A DNA stretch of 64,000 nt. Origin: Chengkuizengella sediminis (GTDB lineage: Bacteria > Bacillota > Bacilli > Paenibacillales > KCTC-33759). Below the pieces are notes generated by a model. That model was not told where the DNA came from, did no database searches, and was given only the letters and a program-made list of their open reading frames with translations. Both the position numbers and the translations under genes were made by a program. Where the stretch lies: the NCBI RefSeq assembly GCF_010078385.1, contig NZ_SIJC01000006.1, positions 62,001 to 126,000 on the forward strand, written 5' to 3'. Positions within the stretch are counted from its first letter, which is position 1, and each line of letters starts with the position of its first letter. Positions 17,438 through 27,170 of the stretch are shown piece by piece.

Positions 17438-18376
17438 CTAAGTCTTCTCAATATATTTATCAAAAATATTTTGTAAATATTTTTTAAAATTTTCTCTGAC
17501 ACTTAGAGGTTCAATAATTTCACATTTAATTCCAAATTTAAGAAGTTCATTATATCCATTTTCATTGTCTATAATTGGATATTTTGCTAGATAAACATTT
17601 CCGTTATTGGCAATGATATATTCTTCCCCAAATCGTTCAATAACTTTATCTTTTATGGATTTATCTATTTTTATCGTGACTGGTACTCTATGTTTAGTCA
17701 TCCAATCCGTACAGTTCATGGGTATTGGAACAAAATTCTTTGGAGTAAATATCTCTTCTGAAAGCCGTACCTTACTCATTCTGGCTAGCTTGAATACTCT
17801 ATAATCGTTTTTTTCAAGACTAAAGGCTTGTAAGTACCAGCTACTTTCTTTAAAGATTACTTTGTAAGGTTCTACCTTGCGAACGCTTGCTTTCCCATTT
17901 ATATCTATGTAATCGAACAACAAATATTGTTTATCTTTTATCGCTTTTTCAATAACTTTAAGCAGATTTTTCAATGAGCGGTTTCCTTGACTAGGTTCTA
18001 AATCTATAGAAAAATATTCGTCGTGAAAATTTTGTTTTAATGAATCATCCCCTTCTGTCATACTCTCCAATTTGATCAATGTATTTGCAATTTCTTTGTT
18101 TTCTAGCAATTGATAATAACTTTTTAAGCTGGTTATTAAACTGTGTACATCTTTTGGCGTAAATAATTTATTATCAACTTTATATGTCTTCATTAAACTC
18201 ACTCCACCGTTAGAACCTCTTGTTGTCATAATAGGTAGTCCTGCCATATTTAACGTGTCAATATCTCTAAATATGGTTCTTCTACTTACTTCCAACTTTT
18301 CAGTAAGTTCGCTTGTAGGTACTACTTCTCTCTCTAAAAGAAGCATGATTATAGCAATTAGACGTTCAATTTTCAT
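17438..18376 (-). CDS. HTH (DeoR-type) and WYL domain transcriptional regulator
   Basis: A 312-aa YafY-type regulator. Residues 1-55 are a winged helix (KLEVSRRTIFRDIDTLNMAG). Residues 140-205 form the WYL domain, with KVIFKESSWYLQAFS as the WYL motif region. The C-terminal WCX part runs to 312. WYL domains bind a ligand, often nucleic acid. It is divergent from a broken effector-binding gene at 18460, just as the plus-strand WYL gene at 24165 precedes an intact one. Confidence 0.85.
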   Translation of the reverse strand: MKIERLIAIIMLLLEREVVPTSELTEKLEVSRRTIFRDIDTLNMAGLPIMTTRGSNGGVSLMKTYKVDNKLFTPKDVHSLITSLKSYYQLLENKEIANTLIKLESMTEGDDSLKQNFHDEYFSIDLEPSQGNRSLKNLLKVIEKAIKDKQYLLFDYIDINGKASVRKVEPYKVIFKESSWYLQAFSLEKNDYRVFKLARMSKVRLSEEIFTPKNFVPIPMNCTDWMTKHRVPVTIKIDKSIKDKVIERFGEEYIIANNGNVYLAKYPIIDNENGYNELLKFGIKCEIIEPLSVRENFKKYLQNIFDKYIEKT

Positions 18377-18459
18377 AAAAAGCCACCTCTTTTTTAATAA
18401 TTATGCCATATAGGTGTCATATTAGGTATGTTAAGTTATATATTCAAAGATTTAAGGAG

Positions 18460-18959
18460 GTGAAATAAGTCAATAATTTCATAGTAGAAAAAAATAGGCT
18501 TTCCGCCTTGTTGGGTTTAAATCAAAAATAAAAGGAGCAGCAAAAATCCATTCCTATGATATCTCTAATCAAAAACTGAAATTTTCAAGGAAAACTATTA
18601 AAGATGGGAAGTTGGGACTACTTCAACCAATTTCTGAAAGCCAATATGATACGGAGCAGTGGAAATGGTTGGAAACAACACTTTCTACTATGCAGGCGTT
18701 AAAGCATCACAACCAGTCATAGATGCAACAGAGGAGGTTTTATTTCCAGAAGGTAAGTGATCTGGTTCTTGTTAGGAAAGGTGGACTATCTCGTTTAGCA
18801 TTTGATAGTCTCGAAGATCAAGCATTTAACAACATTCTAAAAGAAACATACGATTATGAATATAATGGGAGACCAGTGGCTGGAATTTTATTAGATGGAA
18901 ATCCGATAGACGCAGAAGTTGAAGTATGGGTAGCAGTTAAACAGAAAGTGGAAGGTTAG
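18460..18959 (+). pseudogene. Broken effector-binding (GyrI-like) domain gene
   Basis: After AAGGAGGTG several frames together encode an AraC-effector-binding or GyrI-like protein; the last 78 codons remain open (LSRLAFDSLEDQAFNNI, NPIDAEVEVWVAVKQKV). Stops and frameshifts interrupt the first two thirds. It would have been the ligand-binding partner regulated by the divergent WYL protein. Confidence 0.7.
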
Positions 18960-19077
18960 AAAATACTGTTTTAAAAGAACAGTATATGCTATTCCTTTAA
19001 CTCACCACCAATATAAATTTCAACATTCTGGACTGCTTAACACCTAACTAAACAATTTTCTTAAGGTGTTTAATTTT

Positions 19078-19182
19078 ATACTGGGTTTAGTACTATGCCT
19101 TCAGGAACTACTGGATGTAGCGACACAACATAATAAGAATTTTGTAAGTATATCGAAATCTCAAAGAAAAGATTATTAATGT
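19078..19182 (+). pseudogene. DNA methyltransferase fragment
   Basis: The reading SGTTGCSDTT and the bases around it align with a second fragment at 23805-23965 (minus strand) that spells [15 protein letters not shown], motif I of a beta-class DNA methyltransferase. Only about 35 codons remain and they contain stops. Confidence 0.5.
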
Positions 19183-19305
19183 TACGTTCAATAATACACC
19201 CCCACCTTATTTGAATAAGGTTTTAAGTATATTGGATACTCTAAAGCTGTGTATAAGATTAAAAAAAAATTTTTTAAATTTAAAATCATGAGAGGAAGAA
19301 GATAA

Positions 19306-19968
19306 ATGAAAAAATTATTGTATATTACAGCACATCCATTAACTGAAGAAAATTCTGTGAGTCTCCAAGTAGGTAAAGAGTTTTTAGAAACTTATGAAAA
19401 GAAAAATCCAGATGTAGAAATTGTTAAACTAGATTTATATAAAGAAAATATACCTTTACTTGATGCTGACGTATTAAGTGCATGGTTTAAGTTAGATGCA
19501 GGAGGAAGTTTCGAATCATTAACAAACGAACAACAAGTTAAATTCGGTCGTATCAGTCAATTAGCAACACAATTTGCTGAAGCAGATCGTTATGTATTTG
19601 TTAATCCAATGTGGAATTTTAGCTATCCAGCAGTGTTAAAGGCATACATTGATACAATTGTAGTTAAAGGAATAACTATGGACTCTAATGAAACTGGATC
19701 ATTTGGTTTATTAGAAGGGAAAGGGAAGAAAGCTGTTCATATATTGGCTTCTGGTAACATATATTCTGATGGACCAAATGCAGAATCGGAACATGCTAAC
19801 AGTCTCTTAAAAACAACTTTAGTTTATTTAGGGGTAACTGAAATAGATAGTATCTTTGCAGAAGGTACGGCTATACCTGATTTAGCAGAAGGAAATAAAC
19901 AAGCGGCAATTAAAAAAGCACATGAAGTAGCAGAAAACTTAGAAATAGATAAAAAAGTCTTTCAATAA
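19306..19968 (+). CDS. azoR: FMN-dependent NADH-azoreductase
   Basis: A 220-aa flavodoxin-fold protein of the AzoR family, close to the usual 200-211 aa. It has the start KKLLYITAHPLTEENSVS (phosphate-binding loop), VFVNPMWNFSYPAVLKAYID (FMN-contact motif MWNFS) and LASGNIYSDG. It reduces azo and quinone compounds by two-electron transfer from NADH. AGGAAG precedes the ATG. It is a single gene; the next terminator-like hairpin is about 400 bases away. Confidence 0.9.
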   Translation: MKKLLYITAHPLTEENSVSLQVGKEFLETYEKKNPDVEIVKLDLYKENIPLLDADVLSAWFKLDAGGSFESLTNEQQVKFGRISQLATQFAEADRYVFVNPMWNFSYPAVLKAYIDTIVVKGITMDSNETGSFGLLEGKGKKAVHILASGNIYSDGPNAESEHANSLLKTTLVYLGVTEIDSIFAEGTAIPDLAEGNKQAAIKKAHEVAENLEIDKKVFQ

Positions 19969-20368
19969 ATATATGTTTTAATCATTCAATTAATTTTTTT
20001 TTCTACATTTTATTTCTTATAGTAGATTAACATCGTTCACAGAAGGCTTTGTTGATAGTGAAGGGTTTGAGGTCTATTGTATACGTTATATTAAATCTTA
20101 TAAAATTTTTAGACCTGCGGTACTATGTCAACTGAAAAATAAAAGAATATGAAGTTGTCAAAAGTCAAATTGCTTAAAGAAGACATTACGAAACTAGACC
20201 AGTATTCTAATGTAATTTACTGGAATTTTTAAAGATTAACGATGACGCGTCTCACGTCATTCCCTCACGCAATTACTTCATGCAGGTAATTGAGTATATT
20301 TAATAAATAGGTGGATATAAATTGTAACGATGGATGAATTAAATTTAAGTTGGTAAAATAATTAAATT
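19969..20368. other. No gene recognised
   Basis: AT-rich sequence without a supported reading frame. A readthrough transcript from azoR could extend to the hairpin at 20369. Confidence 0.4.
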
Positions 20369-20415
20369 AGGTTATCCGAAACGGTTGAATATACGGCTTG
20401 AGGATAACCTTTTTA
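20369..20415 (+). terminator. Strong terminator hairpin
   Basis: Perfect 9-bp arms AGGTTATCC and GGATAACCT with a 24-base loop are followed by TTTTT. Confidence 0.75.
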
Positions 20416-20426
20416 CACTTTCCCTA

Positions 20427-20480
20427 TCCTCAATAATCTGGCGCATGTCTCTAATAAGAGAAGCGTCTTTCTTTATGGAC
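20427..20480 (+). repeat. R1 element with right arm replaced by an IS end
   Basis: TCCTCAATAATCTGGCGC, TCTCTAATAAGAGAAGCG and TCTTTCTTTATGGA are normal R1. Then the IS200/IS605 right-end sequence begins instead of the GGCCAGATTG arm. Confidence 0.8.
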
Positions 20481-20604
20481 GAAGCCATTCGTCTCTTAAC
20501 CGTAGGAACTATGGGGATAGCCTAATCCATTACAGACCATTAGGTTTCTGAACTTAGGAATCCCCCACTTCAAACGCAAAGCGTTAAGTGGTGGGAGTGT
20601 TCAA
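20481..20604 (+). mobile_element. Solo IS200/IS605 right end (omega-RNA-like)
   Basis: A second copy of the 124-bp end found at 7676-7799, with few differences, but without any tnpB upstream. It keeps the hairpin CACTTCAAACGCAAAGCGTTAAGTG and ends GTGGGAGTGTTCAA. It lies inside an R1 copy and truncates the minus-strand gene remnant that follows. Confidence 0.75.
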
Positions 20605-21363
20605 TCCTTTAACGATTTCAGATGATTTTGCTGCAAAAACAAATGGATTTGTTATAGCTTGATAGGTGACAATTGAGGAAGGTGGGCTAGAAAAACTAAA
20701 ATACGAAGATGCATTCCCTAGTAGAAATCCTCGTTTCTGAATTCGTTTAACAATCTTATTTATCTCATCTTCAAACAAATCTAATCTAGCTAGGCAAAGA
20801 GATTCTGTTTTAGAGATAGGTGTAAAGGAAAACAGCAGGTCATTAAAAGCTACATTTAATCTGCCTAGTATTTTGGACTTTCTTGATCTTTGAAAACGTA
20901 TAGTACAAAAATTATTAAAGCAAAAAGGAACAAACATATTTCCAAAAACTGAGGCTAAGCGTTTACATCTTTTTTTTACTACTCCAATGCGAGTAGGAAA
21001 AAAATTTATATTTGCTCTAATAAAAGACTCCCGAACTATTTTTGCAAAAATAACGGGATATTCAACTGCTTCAATAGTTAAAGTGAACACTTTGGGGTTA
21101 CTTTTTAGATACAATTGTACGGCAGATCCTATTTTAATTGATTTATAATTCCTCAAAAATCTTATAAATGGGGTTAATTCTGATTCTAATAAACTAATTT
21201 CTCCAAGACACAAAGCTCTCCCTTTTTTATCTAATGATTGAAAATCTAGGCCAACTGCTAAAGCATTGTTTACTTTAGATGAATCTACACCTTGAATTTT
21301 CAAGGGAAAAGGGCGCGTTGCTACACTCGTACAAGAAATGTTTGGATCAATAAATGGCGTCCC
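20584..21363 (-). pseudogene. Gene remnant truncated at both ends
   Basis: An open frame of about 240-260 codons. Its last codons (LNTPTT and stop) come from the IS right end, so the true C terminus is lost. At the other end no start codon with a ribosome site exists; a TTG at 21303 is unsupported, and the frame runs back to stops at 21382-21387. The protein is beta-rich in its first half (SSKVNNALAVGLDFQSL) and basic in the middle (VVKKRCKRLASVFGN). Family not recognised. Confidence 0.5.
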
Positions 21364-21576
21364 CCTAATATCGTTGTAAATTTATTACATAATATATCAA
21401 ATTGTTTACTCATATAATTAACTTTCCTTTAATTTTAATTTTGGACTGTCCTACCTACCATTTAACTAAAATTGTGAACAACGAGGATAAATTATGGAAG
21501 GAAGTCATACATCATACTATGCAATCCATTTGTTTCATGTATGTACAAATGTTCTAGGACAGTTACATCAATTTGA

Positions 21577-21640
21577 TTCCCCGATCTGGCGTTTTTCTCT
21601 AATAGAGAGCGCTTTCTCTATGATTTGAACTATATTGTGG
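21577..21640 (+). repeat. R1 element, partly diverged
   Basis: CGATCTGGCGTTTTTCTCTA, TAGAGAGCGCTTTCTCTATG and right part ACTATATTGTGG. Confidence 0.75.
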
Positions 21641-21689
21641 TAAATAAAATTGTCTAGTGTATTCAAATTTGAAATAATGGAGGGTGTAC

Positions 21690-21750
21690 AATGTCCATCT
21701 CTTGGGTTTGCTGTTATAATTATTCCCATTTCGTTATTAGATAAAGTGTG
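21690..21750 (+). pseudogene. Remnant of a small membrane-protein gene
   Basis: A strong site (GGAGGGTG) precedes ATG 21690. After a shift of one base the frame reads SLGFAVIIIPISLLDKV and stops. Only the first 20 codons of an unknown gene appear to remain. Confidence 0.3.
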
Positions 21751-21823
21751 AGAATCCTCTCTTATTTATGATTCGGAAAAATATGTTTACTAATTATTTG
21801 AAAAAGAGGTGTTTTACGTAGTT

Positions 21824-22000
21824 ATGGAAATAATAAAAACAGGATTGATATTGTTATTATTTATACTAATTATCTCATTATTCTTTAGTTTAGTGCGGGT
21901 TTTAGTTGACAAATATCTAAGTGATTTCTATCGAGAACTTTTAAAAAAAAACGGGAAACTTTTTAATTTTTTGAAAAAGATTTTTCGAGTTAAAGAATAA
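21824..22000 (+). CDS. Small single-span membrane protein
   Basis: A 58-aa protein: MEIIKTGLILLLFILIISLF is a membrane segment, followed by a basic cytoplasmic tail (LLKKNGKLFNFLKKIFR). AAGAGGTG stands 15 bases before the ATG, rather far; a GTG at 21809 overlaps the site. Role unknown; the basic amphipathic tail is notable. Confidence 0.45.
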   Translation: MEIIKTGLILLLFILIISLFFSLVRVLVDKYLSDFYRELLKKNGKLFNFLKKIFRVKE

Positions 22001-22266
22001 TATGATACATCCATCTTCCGGATCACTGATCTGGTAGTATTTTCTTTGATGAGGAAGGATGAATCTGTATATCCGTTCATGATTCTAGTTTCCAAATACC
22101 ATAGCAAGGTAAGGAATTCCCTCATCCAAAATTATAACCTAGTTAGATATTTATGCTAAAATTAGTGATAGATTGTGTAAGTATGGACTTAAGAACCAAA
22201 TTGTTCTAGAAGATGTTATTGTTTCCTGATGGGAGCCAACATCAACTAATTGAGGTGAGTTTCTAT

Positions 22267-22806
22267 ATGAAACTAAGAAGAGGCGAGGAAAAAGATCTCA
22301 AATTTATAACTAAAGCAGATCTAAAAAATGAGGGGTATACAATAATCAAGAAAGAAAAAAGAAGTTACTCCTGCTTAAAAAAACATTATAAGTTGATGAA
22401 AACTTTTATTGTAAATGAACAAAAAGGTAGTTTTGTTGTAGAGGATGAAACAAGAGAATTACAAGTTGGTTTCATACTTTATAGAATAAAAAATTTAAAA
22501 AATATTAGATCATTTGAAGTTTTTAATAAAATTGACCGTAAGTTTTTTCCAGATAACGGTGAGTTTTTGGAAGTGTTTCAACTTTGGATTAATCCTTTAT
22601 ATCGTAAAAGGGGATTGGCTACCTTACTAAAAAAACAACTTGAAATCGAAGCAAAATCGAGAAATATTAAAGTAATATACACACATACTGAAGAAAAAAA
22701 TGAACATGTAATTGATATGAATTTAAAACTTGGCTATTTTGAAGTTAGAAAAGGACCAATTTGGGATGAAACAGTAAGGGTGAGTCTTATTAAAAGGTTA
22801 ACTTGA
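22267..22806 (+). CDS. GNAT-family N-acetyltransferase
   Basis: A 179-aa protein. Acetyl-CoA-binding motif A is LWINPLYRKRGLATLLKKQL near residue 105, followed by NLKLGYFEVRKG in motif B. It transfers acetyl from acetyl-CoA to an unknown amine. ATG 22267 is used with TGAGGTGAG; the longer frame from 22213 lacks a site. Single-gene unit between R1 copies at 21577 and 22957. Confidence 0.8.
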   Translation: MKLRRGEEKDLKFITKADLKNEGYTIIKKEKRSYSCLKKHYKLMKTFIVNEQKGSFVVEDETRELQVGFILYRIKNLKNIRSFEVFNKIDRKFFPDNGEFLEVFQLWINPLYRKRGLATLLKKQLEIEAKSRNIKVIYTHTEEKNEHVIDMNLKLGYFEVRKGPIWDETVRVSLIKRLT

Positions 22807-22956
22807 TAAAAGGTGAATGCTACAATGTAGAGTCCAGTTATGATAAGACATGGTTAATGGTAAGTTATATCATAACATTAATATATTTAACCTTTCATCT
22901 GTGACCACTTTTTATTCTTTTTACCTTTCTTACTTTAAGAAAAATAACAAGATTAA

Positions 22957-23025
22957 TATTCAGCAATCTGGCGCGTTTCTCTAATAAGAGAAGTGCTTTT
23001 CTTTATGAATGGACCATATTGTTGA
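22957..23025 (+). repeat. R1 element
   Basis: ATTCAGCAATCTGGCGCG, TTTCTCTAATAAGAGAAG, TGCTTTTCTTTATGAATG, right arm GACCATATTGTTGAGG. Confidence 0.9.
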
Positions 23026-23135
23026 GGATAGATTTGACAGTGTGGACATATTTCTTGAATATAATGTGTGACTTACAGCATATCTAGTTCAATAATGGTA
23101 TGATGAGGCGCTTGGATGTGGAGGTATTTAGTTTT

Positions 23136-23789
23136 ATGGATCTTTTTATTATTGGCGACATACATGGATGTTACTATACGTTCAAAAAGTTATTGGAAAA
23201 ATGGGACATGGAAAATGAACTTTTAATTCAAGTTGGAGATTTAATAGACAGAGGAAAAAACTCCCCACAAACAGTTAATTTGGCTAGAGATCTAAAACTA
23301 AAACATTCAAACAAAGTAATTTTTCTAAAAGGAAATCATGAATATGAGTTTGTGCAACATATTGTCAATTATCCAAATGACAATTGGTTACAGCAATGTG
23401 GTCAAGATACAATTAATCAATATAATTTAGTTAATAGGGATATTAAAAGTGATATTGAGTGGTTTAAAGAATTACCGTTGTTTTGGGAGAATCCAAAAAT
23501 ATTTATAAGTCATGCTGGTATTGCTGAGGAAGCAATTAAACCTCTTAATGAATCGAGCCTTTTGAGTGTGATTTGGAACCGAAATAAAATAAAAAATATT
23601 AATAAATTACAAATAATCGGTCATACACCATGTAAAGAGCCTCAATATAATCGATATAGTAACTCGTGGAACATTGATACTGGTGCAGCTTATTCAGGAT
23701 ATGGTTATTTAACTGGGGTGAAAGTAAAAGCTAATGGAATGATTAAAGAGTTTATAAAGGAATTAACAGATAAAAATGATATTGAATAA
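23136..23789 (+). CDS. Metallophosphoesterase (PrpA/ApaH-like phosphatase)
   Basis: A 217-aa protein with all PPP-family metal motifs: GDIHGCY at residue 7, GDLIDRG near 36, KGNHEYEFV near 66, ISHAG near 128 and GHTPC near 168. It resembles the small Ser/Thr phosphatases and diadenosine tetraphosphatases of Gram-positives and phages; the substrate is not decided. ATG 23136 has GGAGGTA ten bases upstream; the earlier ATG at 23100 does not. Single-gene unit after an R1 copy. Confidence 0.85.
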   Translation: MDLFIIGDIHGCYYTFKKLLEKWDMENELLIQVGDLIDRGKNSPQTVNLARDLKLKHSNKVIFLKGNHEYEFVQHIVNYPNDNWLQQCGQDTINQYNLVNRDIKSDIEWFKELPLFWENPKIFISHAGIAEEAIKPLNESSLLSVIWNRNKIKNINKLQIIGHTPCKEPQYNRYSNSWNIDTGAAYSGYGYLTGVKVKANGMIKEFIKELTDKNDIE

Positions 23790-23804
23790 TTGGACCTTTG
23801 ATAA

Positions 23805-23965
23805 TCTTTTCTTTGCTCAATATTTTCAGGATTCAACTCAATGCCTACAAAATTTCTATTATGTTGCATCGCTACCATTCCAGTAGTTCCTGAACCAAAG
23901 AAAGGGTCGAGTACTATACCATCTTTATGACAACCAGCTAATATGCATGCTTCAACGAAGTCTCA
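23805..23965 (-). pseudogene. DNA methyltransferase fragment with motif I
   Basis: The minus strand reads about 50 codons with [17 protein letters not shown] and [12 protein letters not shown], the AdoMet-binding motif I region of a beta-class N4/N6 methyltransferase. Neither end of the gene is present. The similar piece at 19078 is in the other orientation. Confidence 0.75.
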
Positions 23966-24040
23966 TGTATATATTTTCCTTTTGAATAAATTCCGAAACT
24001 ATTATGATTACGAATCAATTAAAGATATAGTAAACGTGTG

Positions 24041-24078
24041 AGGAAGCTGTTGTCACTATACGACAACAGCTTCCTTTA
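24041..24078. terminator. Strong 14-bp inverted repeat
   Basis: AGGAAGCTGTTGTC and GACAACAGCTTCCT enclose seven bases; only a short TTT follows. It may be a terminator or an operator ahead of the WYL gene. Confidence 0.5.
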
Positions 24079-24164
24079 GCAAGGTGGGAACTGTTTGACG
24101 CTTAGATTTAATATGATAATAGGATGTTATATATGAGATATAATGTGAATAGGTGGTGACGAGT

Positions 24165-25085
24165 ATGTTAATGAATCGATTATTTCAAATTGTGTATATT
24201 CTATTAAATAAAAATCAAGTAACAGCAAAGGAATTATCTGAAAAATTTGAGGTTTCTACTAGAACTATTTATAGAGATGTAGACAAGCTTTCTATGGCTG
24301 GAATTCCTATTTACACAAATAAAGGGAAAGGCGGGGGTATAAGTTTACTTGACCATTTTATTTTGGACAAATCTGTTTTATCAAATGAAGAACAGAATAA
24401 AATATTAATTGGTCTGGAAACATTAAAAGCAACAGAATATGAAAATGTGGATCAAGCATTATTAAAATTAAAAGCACTGTTCAACAAAAGTGATAAAAAT
24501 TGGATTGAAGTTGATTTCTCTTATTGGGGGAGTTCTAAGTATGAAAAGTATAAATTCGAAAAATTAAAATATGCATTAATGAATTGTAGAACGATTAAGT
24601 TTGATTATATTAATATATACGGTAATAAAACCGAAAGAATGGTTAATCCATTAAAACTTTTATTTAAACAAAAAGCTTGGTATCTAGGAGGATTTTGCCT
24701 CCTGAAAAATGATTATAGAATATTTAAAGTTCATAGAATAAAAAATTCCGAAGTCACAGATCGTACTTTTGATAGAGAAATTTACAATCCTAATGAGTTA
24801 AATATAACCTTTGAAGCAAATAAAATAGAAAAGCCAATCCATCTTAAAATGACTTTTACATCAAATATAAAACATAGGGTTTTTGATGAATTTGAGAGTG
24901 AATCTATAAAAGAGTTGGCAAGTGGTGAACTGGAGGTAAATATTGTCCTGAATGAAGATGGTTGGTTATACAGTTATTTAATCTCTTTTGGTGAAGATAT
25001 AAATATCATTGAACCAAAGTATATTAATGAAATTTTAGTGGGGAAATTAACAAAAACCATAGAAAGTTACAAAAAGAATTTATAA
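24165..25085 (+). CDS. HTH and WYL domain transcriptional regulator
   Basis: A 306-aa protein and paralogue of the minus-strand regulator at 17438. It has KFEVSTRTIYRDVDKLSMAG in the winged helix and LFKQKAWYLGGFCL as the WYL motif, with a C-terminal WCX part. ATG 24165 is used with AGGTGG; two GTG codons at 24153-24158 overlap the site. The GyrI-like gene 72 bases downstream is the likely partner: such proteins bind the small molecule that the pair responds to. Confidence 0.85.
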   Translation: MLMNRLFQIVYILLNKNQVTAKELSEKFEVSTRTIYRDVDKLSMAGIPIYTNKGKGGGISLLDHFILDKSVLSNEEQNKILIGLETLKATEYENVDQALLKLKALFNKSDKNWIEVDFSYWGSSKYEKYKFEKLKYALMNCRTIKFDYINIYGNKTERMVNPLKLLFKQKAWYLGGFCLLKNDYRIFKVHRIKNSEVTDRTFDREIYNPNELNITFEANKIEKPIHLKMTFTSNIKHRVFDEFESESIKELASGELEVNIVLNEDGWLYSYLISFGEDINIIEPKYINEILVGKLTKTIESYKKNL

Positions 25086-25157
25086 TATGACATCATGTTG
25101 TCAACTAATAATTGTTAATCTAGAATTACAATTTTAATAATAAATGGAGTGAAAATA

Positions 25158-25790
25158 GTGAAAAAAGAATGGAGAAAACACGAAAAACAGTTTTATTTAC
25201 CCAAAAACAAACCCGAACTTGTACAAATACCCCACTTTAACTTTTTTACAATTCAAGGAGAAGGGAATCCAAACAATGAATTTTTTGGGGAATATATAAG
25301 TGCCTTATATTCATTATCGTATGGAGCAAGAATGTCATATAAATGGAGCAATCCACCTAATGATTATTATGAATATACTGTTTATCCACTTGAAGGTGTA
25401 TGGGATATTGCAGATAAATCTAAATATATTCCTAAAGTAATTGATAAAGATAATTTAGCTTTTGAATTAATGATTAGACAGCCAAGTTTTGTAACGGAAG
25501 ATTTAGCGAATGATATTTTAGAGATAACTAAACAGAAAAAACCCCATACATTATTGGATCAAGTTAATTTTAAAACGATAGAAGAAGGTGCCTGTGTACA
25601 GATGTTGCACGTAGGAAGTTACGATGATGAACCCATCAGTTTTGAAATTATGAATCAGTTTTGTACACAAAATGATTTAAAAAGAACATCTATGAAACAT
25701 CGTGAAATATACCTATCGGATTTTAGAAAAGTAAAACCTGAAGATCTAAAAACAGTGTTGAGATTTAAAGTCGAAAAATACAGTAATTAA
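25158..25790 (+). CDS. GyrI-like small-molecule-binding protein
   Basis: A 210-aa protein starting VKKEWRKHEKQFYLP at a GTG (GGAG eight bases upstream). FFTIQGEGNPNNEFFGEYIS, the YPLEGVW region and EEGACVQMLHVGSYDDEP are typical of the GyrI-like or SOUL-related effector-binding fold (two tandem beta-alpha-beta-beta units). These proteins bind hydrophobic small molecules; some hydrolyse cyclopropyl toxins. It is likely transcribed with the WYL regulator. Confidence 0.8.
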   Translation: MKKEWRKHEKQFYLPKNKPELVQIPHFNFFTIQGEGNPNNEFFGEYISALYSLSYGARMSYKWSNPPNDYYEYTVYPLEGVWDIADKSKYIPKVIDKDNLAFELMIRQPSFVTEDLANDILEITKQKKPHTLLDQVNFKTIEEGACVQMLHVGSYDDEPISFEIMNQFCTQNDLKRTSMKHREIYLSDFRKVKPEDLKTVLRFKVEKYSN

Positions 25791-25954
25791 GTAACTTCTA
25801 ATTGACTCCTTCATCAATATTTTCATAAAGAAAGTGATTGAAATATTTAGAACCTGTATTGAGCAATAGTCGAAACCTTTATAGAAAGAAAACGTAAATT
25901 ATTTAAAAGGATTCTTTAATTGATATTCATTGGAATTCTTAGGGGGGAGACTTT

Positions 25955-26248
25955 ATGGCTGAATTTATAATAACAGTTATTTTTATGATTCCTATATATG
26001 GTTTGTTTATTTGGACTTATTTTTATCCGGAGGAAAGTATATTATTTGGAAGAAGATGGATGTACAAAGAAGAACCAGAGCTATCCAAGGAAGTCATTCG
26101 TTATACTAAATTCGTATCTATTGTTGCTATGGTTGGACTACCTATTGTTCTAATAAGTATCATCTTTGATATTTACTTACTTAGATTTGTTTTAGTTTTG
26201 GGATTTCCTTTTATTTTTATATTTGGGCTATTTAAAATATTCAAATGA
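25955..26248 (+). CDS. Small membrane protein, DUF6199-like
   Basis: A 97-aa protein with hydrophobic segments at 3-22, 50-70 and 73-95, and a cytoplasmic FGRRWMYKEEPELSKEVIRY loop between the first two. The site AGGGGGGAG is strong. The layout resembles short DUF6199-type proteins, but the match is by memory of pattern only. Confidence 0.55.
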   Translation: MAEFIITVIFMIPIYGLFIWTYFYPEESILFGRRWMYKEEPELSKEVIRYTKFVSIVAMVGLPIVLISIIFDIYLLRFVLVLGFPFIFIFGLFKIFK

Positions 26249-26285
26249 AATAGATTCTTAAACTATCAGGAAGAAATGACAACCT

Positions 26286-26537
26286 AGAGCTAAAAAAAAT
26301 TTTGATTGGTTATTCGATCCAAAAGGAAAAATGCTCTTAAAAGATAGATATGAATCAACCAAACCTGAAGAAATATTACCAGTATTGATGTGTCCAGATG
26401 ACGATTCTTACTTGATAAGATTATTCTTGAAAACAACTTAGGAATTTTAACTAAATTTGATGATGATCTAATTAATTATTAGAGTTTATGGGGAAGAGTA
26501 GATAAAATTCATCTATTGCTATTAAGCTGTAGATAGA
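26286..26537 (+). pseudogene. Frameshifted hypothetical gene
   Basis: Successive frames read FDWLFDPKGKMLLKDRYEST, PEEILPVLMCPDDDSYLI, then DKIILENNLGILTKFDDD and SLWGRVDKIH with stops between. Together they suggest one lost soluble protein of about 90-130 aa. No start codon with a ribosome site remains. Confidence 0.45.
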
Positions 26538-27020
26538 AAACTATTTGATAAATTTACTGATATTAGAATGGGGTGTTTGATAAAATGAAGCTTGGATTTT
26601 CATGATTGTCTAGTTACAAGGTGATCGGTGTGATTGAGGATCATCCAAAAGATTGTGAACAGTATTATTTGGAAAAGAGACTCACTTGAATACTACAGAG
26701 CTAGAACAAATTAGGAGTTGATTGTTAGTGGGAAAAATGGTTATATACACTTAAACCCCTCTGTGAGAACGATTCTAAGCCATTTCACATGTAAACCCTA
26801 ACCGGATTATATCAATTAATCCATTTTAAAAAGGATAATAAAAAGAAAAACTGCCCCTTCGCCAAAGGTAGCAAATTTTTTGAATTTGGGTGTTTCTGCC
26901 CCATCCCCTCGAAAAGGTTCAATAAGGAATTCCCTTCTTAGAAAAAAATTAGTCTATTTCCCCTACTAATTGTAAAACCATAAAAATAATAATTCTTAAA
27001 ATATACTTGACTAATCATAA
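26538..27020. other. No intact gene
   Basis: Short interrupted frames only; SLEYYRARTN then ELIVSGKNGYIHLNPSV near 26690-26760 may be a gene scrap. No R1 copy. Confidence 0.35.
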
Positions 27021-27024
27021 GAAA

Positions 27025-27057
27025 GGGACAGCTTCACCTACAGGTGAAGTCTGTCCA
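27025..27057 (-). terminator. Terminator of the alkyl-sulfatase-like gene
   Basis: Stem GGACAG-CTTCACCT/AGGTGAAG-CTGTCC; on the minus strand it is followed by CTTTCTTATG, about 115 bases after the gene's stop. Confidence 0.65.
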
Positions 27058-27170
27058 AAATGAAGTTGAATTCATACATAAACTGTTCGGACTAGGCTCT
27101 TAACTTCATAGAATCTATTGAAACATTATTTCTCCAGTAGACTATTTTTGCACCAGAACCACTGCCTCCA

